In this document: positions 34,570 to 46,065 of the stretch, piece by piece
Position numbering within the stretch: the first letter of the stretch is position 1
Layout of the letters: each line of letters opens with the position of its first letter
The notes under the pieces: model-generated
Database searches by the model: none
The model's input: only the letters and a program-made list of their open reading frames with translations
What the model was told of the DNA's origin: nothing
Program-made: the position numbers and the translations under genes
Assembly (NCBI GenBank): GCA_030737875.1
Contig: CM060924.1
Span: 145,446,197 to 145,510,196 of the forward strand
Direction of reading: 5' to 3'
DNA length: 64,000 nt
From: Allium sativum
Taxonomy: Eukaryota; Streptophyta; Magnoliopsida; Asparagales; Amaryllidaceae

Positions 34570-36096
34570 ATGCTATCGTAGAAGTTCAAGCAGATCCAAC
34601 AAAGCCTCAACCCAATTAACATAATTTCTGAATTAAAATTATCTCATCTTCATTCTTAAATTTTGGAACTGAAATTCCTAATATTACTTCTTGAAAGGGA
34701 AGCTAGGTCACTTTTAAAAGCCATATAATTTTGTGCTACATTTATCAGAAATAAGTCATATCCTTTGACTTTTTTATTTTTATTTTCCCTATTGATTATT
34801 GAATGAGTGAAACTGAAACTTAAACTTAAATCTCTACAATTACTGAAGAGAGATACATAGTTTTATATATCATTCGAGCTAGTTCTATTTCCATCCCTTC
34901 TTCCTCCTTTCACACACCATCTTGTTAAAAAAAATTAGTATGCCCTATCCTTTTCTTGTCATCCCCCGTTTCTTTCTAAAAATGCCCTCATATTTTTTAC
35001 ATCACATTTACCTGGGACGTGGTTTGTTCACGAACAATGCTCGGACTGAACTAGGTGATCATACAAATCTCGCTTGAGCTGAACTAGTAATTTTACGAAT
35101 CTCACTCGGTTCGACTTAGGTTATTACATGAATCTCACTTGAACCAAGTTAGATTTTTGTAGAAATATCGCTTTATTAGGAATATGTACATGATTGTTTC
35201 TTTTAGACATAATCTGTTGTGTTGAAAGATAGAGATAATCATGGAAAATAAAAAAACAAAAAAAAAAAAACTGTGGGGGTATGAAAGGAGGAAAGAGAGG
35301 TATAAATAGAATTAGCCATCATTTGATCGAACATTAACTATATGAAACTTTTTAAATATTTATTTTTTCTTCTCTTCTCTTACAAGCGAAAACCAAATAT
35401 TTAAATACAACGTCGTCGCTAGTATTAGATGGCTACCAAATGAATGAGACTATTGACCTTGCCTCATTAATTAATGCACCATCTTTACATTTGATGTGAT
35501 GCTTAAATTACCCAAAAATGCTTTCAAACACCATTTCTAAAGGACATCGCAATTGTTTAATATATGTGCTATCCAACAATACCATAAAGAAAATAAAAAA
35601 GAGCGTCCAAACCCAAATGTTTTCGACTCCTTCATTCCACTCCCGCGAACTCGAATGAATTAGTCATAACGATCGGTAACTCAGTATTACACCACGTCCA
35701 CTATAGCTAAAATCAACAAACTGAGTAGATTGGCCACCCAAAGCCCTGACGTCGCGACGAAGACCGAGCGACCTCAATCGCTATTGAGTATATGATTCAT
35801 ATTTTTCTTCATTTATTCGTAATCAATTTTTTTATAGTAGATTATAGTGTGCTAATACAATTTAGAATTTGAATTACTTATATTTGATGCATATGGCGGT
35901 TAATTCTCGTTGGTGTTCCTTTCTATGGCTTCTTGTTGCCGTTCGTTCTCTCTTCTACTCTATCAAAGTTGATTGTATCCCACTTTGTAGTTTGTTCTTC
36001 AGTCAGCAAACTATTTTTTTATGAATTCATTTTGTATATAATGTAAATTGTATAATGTGGTGATATATTGTTGCAGGTCAATTGAAATCATTTGTA
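34570..36096. other. Non-coding stretch with a short minisatellite
   Basis: AT-rich. At 35036-35165 about four units of roughly 37 bases are repeated (pattern CT-AGGT-ATTACATGAATCTCACTTGA-C). Nothing else recognised. Confidence 0.4.
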
Positions 36097-37070
36097 TGTT
36101 GAAACACCCAACACCCCTTGATATCAACTTTATAAGAATGCGCTAAGGTTTATGAAGCACTTAGGTATAAAGTAACAACATAGAGACAAAAATCTGCAAG
36201 ACGGAAAAATAAAACACAACGGAAATTTTAGAACAACATTAAATAAAGCAAGTCAAACCGTAGTGGTTATTACATTTACAAAGTACCAAATAATCATCAA
36301 CATAAAATCAAATACGTTGTCTCGTGGAAAACCATAATATCAAATACATTGTCTCGTGTACATAAGTAAAACCATCACTCTAATTGTCAACATGACAATC
36401 AGAAAATAAGAAGTGAACCAATACATGGGTCCGAATCCAAGCTGAACTGAAAATTCAAGAATCATTGTTGAGACCTTCCACCCTGCAAACCTTAGGGAGG
36501 GGGGAGGAAGAGAGAAGGAGAAAAAAAACTAGGTCAGACATATGTCTGATGAGTTCTAGTAATTTCTACCATGACCATAAATTAAGGAAGCATTAGACAG
36601 ATGAACAGTTCGAAGGACATAAGACATAAAGGTGTAAAAGCAGTAATCAAAGTTAAGCACAAATAAATTTTGACTTCTGATTCATATCCAAGATTGCTGC
36701 ACCAACTTACCAAAGATATAATAATTAGGCTTTATCTAATTTATACATATCGGCTGACTCCTATAACCACAATGTGATAACCTTTTCCAGTTACAGAACT
36801 CGGGGTTATCAATCCCGAGCCCATCAATTAAAAGGACATAGCTGTTAATTACTGGCATTACAACGGCTTATTTTCCCCAATCGACATGATGCACGCTCAT
36901 CATTTCGCCGAAACACTCTCGTACCCACCTCATTTGGACCTCTAACAATCCAGTTTAGTGAAGTGTGCCCTCGCCTCTAACTAGTGTGAGACATCCATAA
37001 ATGATCATAGGAATACATTAATATATCAAATAAATCATTATCTTGGATAGGGTACATTACCAACCGAAAA
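36097..37070 (-). repeat. Long-LTR gypsy fragment, U5 end (minus strand)
   Basis: On the minus strand it ends ...GGGTGTTGGGTGTTTCAACA at 36097, the palindromic TG/CA-type terminus seen in plant long-LTR gypsy elements. It contains AAATTTCCGTTGTGTTTTATT (compare TTTCCGCTGT at 14626 in family A) and CATCAGACATATGTCTGACC (compare ACCAGTCCTATGACTGACC), so it is the R/U5 part of an LTR in minus orientation. The U3 part is missing here. It might belong to LTR D (42445-46446), but the flanks do not match. Confidence 0.5.
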
Positions 37071-38138
37071 AGGGATAAATTCCAAAAAGAAAAACATTGT
37101 TATTGAAGTTGCATAAAAAATCCTTTTCTTAGTATATTGTAATCAACATATTAATTCATATTTAATACATCATATATTATATATAGTTTTAAATTTAATA
37201 AAAAATTATTATATATATGTTTGATATTAACTTAGTTTCTTATAAATGTTAGCATCAATAGGTGCATATTTGTTTCCTCTAAAAAAATGTTAGTATCAAT
37301 ATATTCAATTTGTGTGGATATATGCGTCAGGTTATACACGTGAATGGTAGATGAAGGAGATGGATGTTGGGTAACTATCATCAGGATATGGAAAGCTAAC
37401 ATGTGAATCCTTCTAGGATTGACCAATCAGCGGGTCTTAGCTTGAAAGAAGGATCTAAGCCATGATTTGAAGTAAGACCATTAACAAGTGTTTTTGGATT
37501 CGAATAGTATCATATCCTCATGCTCATCAGAAACTATTTTTGAATACTTTACAGTGCAATCCGTAGATACAAATGTAAATTAGATAATTCTCTGATCCTC
37601 ATCCACATCAAGAAAAAATCAGATGGATAATTATCAGATGCAAATCTATCTATATTCATATCTAAATCTTCATTCGTTGCTCCAAGTATCAAATATTTAT
37701 TCGCTTTTTGAATGTGGATGTGCATGCAAATGGATTTTATATTTTCGGGTTTCCATTGACATCATTACTTTGAAGTAGTAGGATTTTCAAATATCAAAAT
37801 TAATGAAACTGTCCAACATGTTACGTATTGATATTCTGATGTAGAAGGACCATATATCGGAATAGATGATGAAGTATATGATTACGTTATTGCAATATGG
37901 AGAAAAACCATCTATATTTGCATATAGGAAAACATCCATACCATGCTCACCAAAATGCGTTCATCAAACGGGAAACCAAAAGGCGAATGGAGTAAGTACT
38001 CAAGGGGAAATGGCTATTACTTAATCAAATCCTATGTTGAGGAGGATTATACTAGAGTATTAATGAAGAGTCAAGGTTTATGGATGGAAAGCTCTTCATG
38101 AGAAAATGGGCAACGAAGTTCAGATTTTAGGAGCATCT
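37071..38138. other. Non-coding, nothing recognised
   Basis: AT-rich. Weak tandem imperfections (TCAGATGGATAATTATCAGATG near 37620). No supported gene. Confidence 0.35.
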
Positions 38139-38851
38139 TGTTAGGGATTGCAGAATGGATCATTAGGGCAAAACAAAAACTAGATGGGAGTGAATAGTGT
38201 TTTTTGAGAATTTAAACAAAATCTAAACTTATATGAACTTCTATATGAATCAAATACCACAAAAACAATCATAAACATAGAATCAAACACAAATGCAAAG
38301 ATAAACAAAAGTAAAGTACAGAAAAGGAAAGAACACACCGGATTTTATATTGGTTCGGAACTGCTCCTACGTCCAGTCCCACACAATGTTGGATTGTGAA
38401 GAGTTTTATTACTATATCAATATCCAATTACAACTCTCCTTGATTTCACGGCTACAAGGGGTACCACGATTCCACCCACACCCTTGATCAAGTATGCATT
38501 CCTTGATTTCACGGCTATAAGGGATACCACCGATTACCCGTCCTTAATTTCACGGCTACAAGGGATACCATCGATTCCTTTACACAACCCAAACTATTAC
38601 AAACTGCACTATAACTCTTCAATAGCACTTGATTCAGAGAGTAATGAGTATAGAGTGTAGAGAGAAGAAGATTAATGAAAACAGAATTGAATTCGGCAAA
38701 GTATAGGTGTAGAAATCATAAAAATAATGAAAATAATGGTGTAATGAAAGAGAATGGAAAAGGAGAAGAAGTGACTAAAAATTCGAAATTAGCCCCTTTT
38801 TATAGTGTGTGAAAGGTTGCAACGCTTCAAAACCGTCACAAATAGTGAAAA
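38139..38851 (-). repeat. Copia-type LTR, copy 2 (interrupted)
   Basis: It starts TGTTAGGGATTGCAGAATGG and matches 1722-2123. No PBS stands at 38127-38138, so this is a 3' or solo LTR. Compared with copy 1 it carries a tandem expansion at 38440-38580 of a unit around CCTTGATTTCACGGCTACAAGGG (three copies). It stops exactly at GTGAAAA, where copy 1 continues TACACTTCC (2124), because LTR C was inserted there. Confidence 0.7.
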
Positions 38852-39422
38852 TGTAACAACCCGGAAAATCAGAACCAATTTAAAATTTTTATTTTAGCAA
38901 TTTTAATGAATTTTGAATATTTAAAATGATTTATTTTAAATAATAACGACTAAAAATTTATTTAAATCGAAGTTAGAACGAATAAATTTATTTCAATTAC
39001 AAAACGAGCCTGAAATGGTGCGGCAGTTTGAAAATTCGATTTCAAATTTCAAATGAATGTATAGGATTCAAAATAAATTGGATTTCAGTAAAACTAGAAA
39101 TATTTGAATCCGTTTGAAAATATCTCTCCAATGAATTTGAAAAATCCAGATTTCATAACGGGAATAAAAAGTTATGTTCAGTTGAAAATTCAGAATAGTC
39201 ATTATGGAATTTATATAATATATAGCCCTTAAAAATAGCGATTTCGCAAATGACCTCCATTTTCGATGAGACCACTTTTGTTGGATCCGGAATGTCAAAT
39301 TATTGCCAAATTCCAATTTTCATAATTTTTGAAATTAATATGTGAGCGTAGTGAATTTAAACGCGTTTGGCAATTTCACTTTGAATTTAGGGTGCGTTTT
39401 TTAGAGGTCCCTATTAAGTTTC

Positions 39423-40683
39423 AAAATATAAAAAAAACCCGGTCATAAACTTATTGTAAATTTAGTCCCCATTTTTCGAAAATTCATAAAAAAAATATAA
39501 AAAAATCACGATAATTCGTATTTAAATTAAACATGTACTCGCCCAAAAATTCAGATCATAATAAAATCAAAACATGCATCAAAATCAAAAAAATACAGAA
39601 AACAACGAAAAATGCAGTAATTTGCATCAAATTATGCACATATTTGGAATACTTGCATTCATCTGTGCAAGTATTTCTCTGTTATATTTTTACATGCAAT
39701 ACTTACATACATGTGTGCAAGTATTTAAAATAGTTGCATACATGTATGCAAGTTTCTGCACACATTTTATTTTCACATGTAAATACTTGCATACACGTGT
39801 GCAAGTATTTCAAATAGTTGCACACATGTATGCAAGTTTCTGCATACATTTTCAACTAAAACAGCTTCAGAAATACTTGCATACATGTATGCAACTATTG
39901 GCAAAAGTTGCATACATGTATGCAACTATTTGCAAGTTTTAAATTCACACCACATCCCTATAATGATTTCTCTGTAAACCCGCCCCCTATTTTAGCTGCC
40001 GCCTGGAATCTTCCGCCTGCCACTTTCCATACCTCCGCCTCTTTCGTTTTCTGTCCAAATTTTCAGGCGCTATCACTTAAAAAAAAAAAAAAATTCTAAA
40101 AACTATAAATATTCTCGGAAGTCCACAGAAATTAAAAAAAAAAGTTGCATAAATGTATGCAACTTTTACGAATAGTTGCATACATTTATGCAACTATTCG
40201 AATACACATGCATATATTTATGCACGCCTGTTTGAAAAATTGCATACATGTATGCAGTTTTTCTATATAACTGCATACATGTGTGCATATATGTCAAAAT
40301 ATATGCAAATGTGAATAAGTTGCACGTAGGTATGCAGTTTTTAAATAAATGCATCAGCAGATGCATGTTTTAACAATATGTGCATACATGTATGCATTTA
40401 TACTGCAGTTTTGACGCGTATTTGAAATAAATGCATACATGTATGCAACTAATCGATTTATATGCATGTTTTGATGCAATTTACTACATTTCGTTGATTT
40501 TCTGTATTTCATGATTTCGACGTTGTTTTTAATGTTTTTTGGATCTGATTTTTTTCACGATTAATTGTTTTAATTAAATACGAATTTACATGGTTTTTTA
40601 ATATATTTTTTTGTATTTTTTTGATGAATTTTCGAAAAATAGGGACTAAATTTACAATAAGTTTATGACCGGATGTGAGCCTA
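39423..40683. mobile_element. Long-inverted-repeat (foldback/MULE-like) element with a palindrome array
   Basis: Left arm 39439-39640 and right arm 40455-40672 are inverted copies. The outer 31 bases (starting CCGGTCATAAACTTATTG) are identical, and the arms continue through AATTTTCGAAAA..., AATACAGAAAA and CATGCATCAAAA/CATGCATATAAA with small gaps. ATTAAGTTTC at 39413-39422 and 40684-40693 is a candidate 10-bp target duplication, which would suit a Mutator-like element, although the outermost 11-16 bases of the two ends do not match. The interior holds the palindromes (separate entry) and a GC-richer 100-base piece (39960-40065). No transposase. Confidence 0.6.
39640..40475. repeat. Array of TGCATACATGTATGCA palindromes
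   Basis: The self-complementary 16-mer TGCATACATGTATGCA occurs exactly at 39735, 39878, 39909, 40241, 40381 and 40432. At least ten one- to four-base variants (for example at 39790, 39820, 40144, 40175, 40273, 40320, 40350) fill the same region, spaced 28-60 bases, usually inside (A/T)GTTGCA...TGCAACT contexts. The motif creates open frames on both strands that are not genes. Confidence 0.9.
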
Positions 40684-41449
40684 ATTAAGTTTCGTTTTAG
40701 GGATGTGTGCCTAATATTCACTTGAATTTAATCGACTGGAAAATGACCGTTTTTCAAACGGTTTCCAGATTCGACGAAATTAGTTTTACTAGGACCGTAT
40801 CATCAAAACGTAGCTTGATTTATTTTTCTGGAATTTTCGGAGTCAGTATGTGGCCCCGGTAAATTAAAATGTGCGTTCAAATTCAATATATATTGAATTA
40901 TATTTTAATTTGATAGAAAACTGATCAAAACAGTCGAATAGGCTTGTAGGACATATCCCATTATGTCTGAAATGGGGGTATTTAGCTAGGGGCGACAGTC
41001 ATTGGAACTCGATTGGTGTTCGGAGATAAAGCTAACCTTTTTAAATGAAAATTAAAATAAAATATATAAAACCATTTTTACATAAACACCCCCCCCCCCC
41101 CCGTTTTCTATTTTCCCCAAATCAGTTTAAAATCTTCGATGGAAATAAAATGGCGGCCTCCTCTTGCCATCGCCCCACCATCGCCTCCCTCCGTCAGCCG
41201 CGAGCCACCTTCGTCATCCCCCTCTCCATCGCCTCTCCTCTTCCAATCGAACGCGAAACCCGCCTAAATCCACCCAAATCCACGCCGCAGACCCGACAGT
41301 GCCACCTTGCCTCCCCAGGGCCATCATCTCCATTTCCAGACCTCCACCGGCGATCGATGGTGGCCTGCGCCGGCATGAGATGGTGTCGAGCACGGGTTTG
41401 AGCTTTTCAGGGAGTGAAAACGAAAGAAGAAAGGTAGTTTTTTATTTGA

Positions 41450-42150
41450 TTTATCTATTTACAATATACATTGTTTTAAAAATCAAAAAATGAAGTATAT
41501 ACATTGTTTTAAAAATCATAAAATAAAGTATATACATTGTTTTAAAAAATATGAAAATGAAGCATATATTATTGTTTTAAAATCTGAAAATTATATATAT
41601 ATATATATATTATAGTTTAAAACATGATACTCATATATGAGTATTTTGTTAAAAATCTAATTTTTGTATATATTACTTTATGAAATAAAAATGTAATTTT
41701 TATATGGATAGAACAATATTAAAAATATGATTTTTATTATAATATAACTCTATAAAAATATGATTCTTATTATATAGTAGCGCTATAAAATATGATTTTT
41801 TATATAAATGGCTTTGAAGTAAAAATAGGATTTTTATTTATATAGTAGCATGATAAATGTTCGATTATTAGTTATATAAAAGTTTGATTTTTAGTTATAT
41901 AAAAGTTCGATTTTTAGTTATGTAGAAATTAGATTTCTAGTTTGATAAAAATTCGATTTCTAGTTTGATAAAAATTCGATTTTTAATTTGATAAAATTCA
42001 AATTTTAATTTGGTAAAAAAATTGACTTTTAGTTAGATAAAAAAAATTGATTTTTAGTTAGATAAAAAATTTTGATTTTTAGTTATATAAAAATATGATT
42101 TTTATTATATATATATATATAGCGATATAAAAATGTGATTTTTAAATTAA
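41450..42150 (+). repeat. AT-rich tandem repeats inside LTR C
   Basis: 41460-41580 has three to four units of about 38 bases around TATACATTGTTTTAAAAATCA. 41730-42130 has degenerate units around GATTTTTAGTTATATAAAA. Positionally equivalent to the minisatellites of LTRs A and B. Confidence 0.7.
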
Positions 42151-44537
42151 TAAACATCATATTAAAAATGTGACTTTTACTTGAACAATGTGGAAAAGAT
42201 TGCGTTGGAATTTAGGGCAAATCCAAACGGTTTGGAAATTCAAAAATAAAACTGGAGGAGTGGATCTCAAAGGTGAGAGCTTCTCACTCTAACTTTGTTT
42301 ACATTTAAATATATATACTAGGATGTAGATGGTGCTTAGTAGCACCTGACACCTTTGATTGAAACCATGGATGTTTGGTTGTTTGTTTGATGGATTTATT
42401 TGTTTGGATTTGGTTTGGGATGTGAATGGAATTGATTAAATTTGGTATGTGTATGGCGGGGATCAGAACATAAATTCTGTGTGAATGAATTTAAACTACA
42501 CCTCTTGAATAATCACACATATACCGTTTAATTACATTTTCTCATTTATTAGGTCATCTGTGTTATTAGCACTCAATGCTTTCACACATACGTCGCACCC
42601 ATCTACCCCTAGTGGATTAACCTAATATAATGTATATGTAGCTACCCCCAAACTGAGGAACACCCCATGGTACCCTACTCACACGGTCTCCTCCGTATCG
42701 CCACAGTAATATGCGCAGTCCCTCATCCTATGCCATAGTAACGTACAACGCTACATCAACATAGAACCACTAATGCGGTGCTACGTAAGCATACTGATTA
42801 CTATCCTCGAAATATTTGATTGAATTTGGTTCCATCATCGAATAATGCCCTTTAGTCTATGGTACACCACCCAGAGCAGACATGGTTGTACCTAGACTTT
42901 CCCACATACGTATCATTAATCGTACTCGATGTTTCTACTGAACATAACCTCTACGTGTGAACCCGAGTTCCGTGGTAGGGCTACACCAGAAACACGGAAC
43001 TCGGTCGGGAGATTTTCTATATCTGTACGGGCCTGCCTCTAGGAGTGTCCAATGTACAGATATCCCTAGGGTCTGGTTTTTCTATGGTGGCTATGGCACC
43101 ACCTCAGCCCCTCCCTCGACTAGTAAAGACCACAGGAGCTAAGCAACCACCTCTAACAAGAAAATAATCTAAACATCCATGTGGGGTCCCCCCGTACCCA
43201 TCCCTTGATAGCAAAGCTTAACGATCTATAAGGGTTAGCTCTTGTCTTTTCGCATTCCTTAGGCTGCTGGTGACAGGCGTCCGACGTTCTTGCTATCGTT
43301 TGGTTTTGATCCTCCACCTCCGCCTGAGGCAACCGCCGAACCACCCTTAATGCCACTGCGTTAAGCATTCTGACTGCCCCCTACTTGTGCAGTCAAGGCC
43401 CACCCAACTGGTAGTTCCGCGTAGACCCAACCTCCATAATCCTAGCTCGAATCTAAACCACCACAGAGGACTACGAGGAGCACCTTTAACGTCTCATGAA
43501 GCCACCTGCCTCCCCTTCCAGTCCATTGGAGCCGCCAGAATAATGAATGTGGGCTCCCTCGTGCCTTATGACACCGTGATGATCTACCTCGTTGGGCTAT
43601 TCATCCTATAACGTACAGACTGCTTCAATCGCCTTAGTTTTATCTGTCATTAGACCCTATGTCTTATAATTACTTACGCGCTTACGCTACCTCATCAGTT
43701 TTTCTCATTTAACTTGGTTATTCAGATTTACTTCCTTTCCAAGTTTACCAAGTTATCCTTGCTTATTAATTCCATTTATAACTTAATCCATTTAAGTTCA
43801 CTAATAAGCCTACGACATGTTATTCTCATAATCTAATAATTATCCCTCTTATGATTATAATATTATGTTTTACTTAATTTATAATTAAGTACATCTTAAT
43901 TCACATATACATTGGTTAAGAGAATAACTCCCTAAGTATCAACCCCGAAGACCGAAATCAACATCAGATTGACACTCAGAGAATTACTCAACTCAACCAA
44001 TCTTTTGTTATGTCATTCATATACTTATGTTATCTTCATTTGTAGATTTATTCTTGCCTTTACAGATTACTTAATCTTCAATTAAGTACAACTTTCGTTG
44101 TTACATAAGTTATTTCATCTTCCCTTATCGTTCCTTATAACTTACCATATTCCATAAGTTATTCTATTTTCTCTATAGTTCATTATAACTTACCTTATTC
44201 CATAAGTTATAATTCCCACTTGTCCCTAAGACAAGCCTACCTATTATCGTTTCCTTTTGTTAATTCATTCATAATAGGTTATTATTACCATTCCCCATTT
44301 TGGCATTAATTAAGATTAACTTAACCCTCACCACTTCTTTAAGCGTTTACTTAACCCCTACTCAATTTAACTGGTTCGTAACACCACTACAGATTTAATT
44401 GGGTTAAGTATTCTAATTTATCAAATTATCCATGCTACCCATATTACCCACTTAACCCCTTTATTATATTCACATCAACCTTACATGTGTCGTCTTGGTT
44501 AAGAGTTCATTATTATCTATGATGTCCGTAAACGCGC

Positions 44538-44757
44538 AAGACCTCTCACATTAGATTACCATTTGCAATTGCTGGATATGTCGAGCGGTTCTGGGCAGAT
44601 TTCTACCACATCCGAATCTAACCTCGTGTCTTGACACCATTACGGGTCCAATTTCCATCTAAGACCTCTCACATTAGATTACCATTTGCGGTTGCTGGAT
44701 ATGCCGGGCGGTTCCGGGCAGACTTCTACCGCAAACCAATTCTAACCTCGTGTCTTA
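44538..44757. repeat. 123-base tandem duplication
   Basis: 44538-44660 and 44661-44757 both run AAGACCTCTCACATTAGATT ... GCTGGATATG(T/C)CG(A/G)GCGGTT(C) ... TCTAACCTCGTGTCTT, with few differences. Fairly recent duplication within LTR D. Confidence 0.8.
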
Positions 44758-45899
44758 GGTGTTCAATATCTTTTTCTTAATTCATGCCCAATATCAAGTC
44801 TTGGATTATTATGATTTCCAGTTACCCATAAATTCCAATTCAAATTTATGCTTATAATTCTAATCCAATTTATACCTATAATCCTACTTATACAAGTTAC
44901 GCCCAAATACGCCCAAATCAATTTCCACAATTTATGCCAACTTTCATTTTATTAGATATTTTCCCAGACTTTTCCAATTGTTTATATTTTATTGCAATAA
45001 TGCCCCAAATTCCAACTATCAGTTTTTGCCCCAATTACAGTCTTATTTTCTCAATTGATTTATATACATAAGTCCCACCATAGTTTTATTCATAATTCCA
45101 AGTATAGTTATGCCCATAATCCCAATTCAACTTATAATCCCAATTTACATTCATAATTGCAATTTGATTCATATACCATTAATTATATTTATGATTCCAA
45201 TCAAAGTTATTCCCAAAACGCCATTATAAGTTATGCCCCCAAACCTCCCAATCACATACAATACCCAAATCAACCTTTTCCCTTTTATTCTTAATATCGT
45301 TCAATCGCATAAATCCACAATAGCCATAGGCTCGAAGATAGCCTAGCTATACAAAAATAAAAAGGGAAGAATAGAAGGAGGAAACCCAACGTAGGCATAA
45401 AATGACTGATCATAATTAAGCATATGACAACAATATTAGGCATAGGTGAACTTTACCAGATTAGATCTTTCAATAGGTTTATTAAGTGTGTAAATGGGGA
45501 ATGGCGAACGATAGATCCATTATTGTGCAAGAAAATGTATTTTAAGTCCACTCACTTGTATGCTTTCCCAATTGTAGTTCTGATCCATGGTTTTCTCCCT
45601 TTTTGCGCAGCATAGATCCAGGCATCTGAATTCTTTTCTCTTATTTTGGAGTAGAGGAATTCTAGATCTATCCTTTTATTTTAGGAACAAATTTGGAGAG
45701 GAAGAGATTAGATCTAAGAATTTCTTGGGGAAGAAGAAGAATCTAAATTATTTTAGGTTGGAGCAGCGCCATGGCGTCGCCATTAGTTTAGGTTAAGAAA
45801 ACAATAGGGTTAGGGTCCATTATATAGCTTCTAAGCCAACGAACCTGGTCAGAAAACGTGCCAACATACAAAATGATGTATTTTGCTCGGATTTGGGAG

Positions 45900-46065
45900 G
45901 GGTTCTAACCCTATACAGGAGGGTCGACACCTGTGTCTTCCCCCTATAGGGGGTCGACACATGTGTCTTCCCCCCTACAGGGGGGTCGACGCCTATGTCG
46001 ACACCCCTATAGGGGGGTCGACGCCTATGTCGACACCCTTATGGGGGGGTCAACACCCTTCGAGT
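45900..46065. repeat. GTCGAC tandem repeat with G/C runs
   Basis: Five imperfect units of about 32-35 bases: GGGGGGTCGACGCCTATGTC followed by GACACCCCTATAG. Each unit is nearly self-complementary (GGGGTCGAC / GTCGACACCCC), so the array can fold into successive hairpins. Confidence 0.8.

Larger units (their letters stand above)
38852..42444 (+). repeat. Long-LTR gypsy fragment family C (U3 side)
   Basis: It starts TGTAACAACCCGG like family B and shares about 150 bases of start sequence with it (compare 5119-5270 and 38852-39000). It is interrupted by the foldback element (39423-40683). Further landmarks are the GACGAAATTAGTTTTACTAGG block (40773), a C-tract (41089-41102), a GC-rich gene-like island (41145-41400), tandem AT repeats (41450-42150) and GGTGAGAGCTTCTCACTC (42270). 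It loses similarity at about 42445, where minus-strand LTR D begins. The U5 end is missing. Confidence 0.55.

Noticed and set aside
39574..39942. 122-codon open frame, plus strand
   Set aside because: Made by the TGCATACATGTATGCA palindromes; the same motif gives similar Met/Tyr/Cys-rich frames on the opposite strand (40166-40366). No protein-like similarity.
41045..41493. Two overlapping open frames rich in Pro, Ser and Arg (118 and 109 codons)
   Set aside because: Composition of a CCACC/CGCC-rich leader region inside LTR C; overlapping frames are equally open, which argues against coding.
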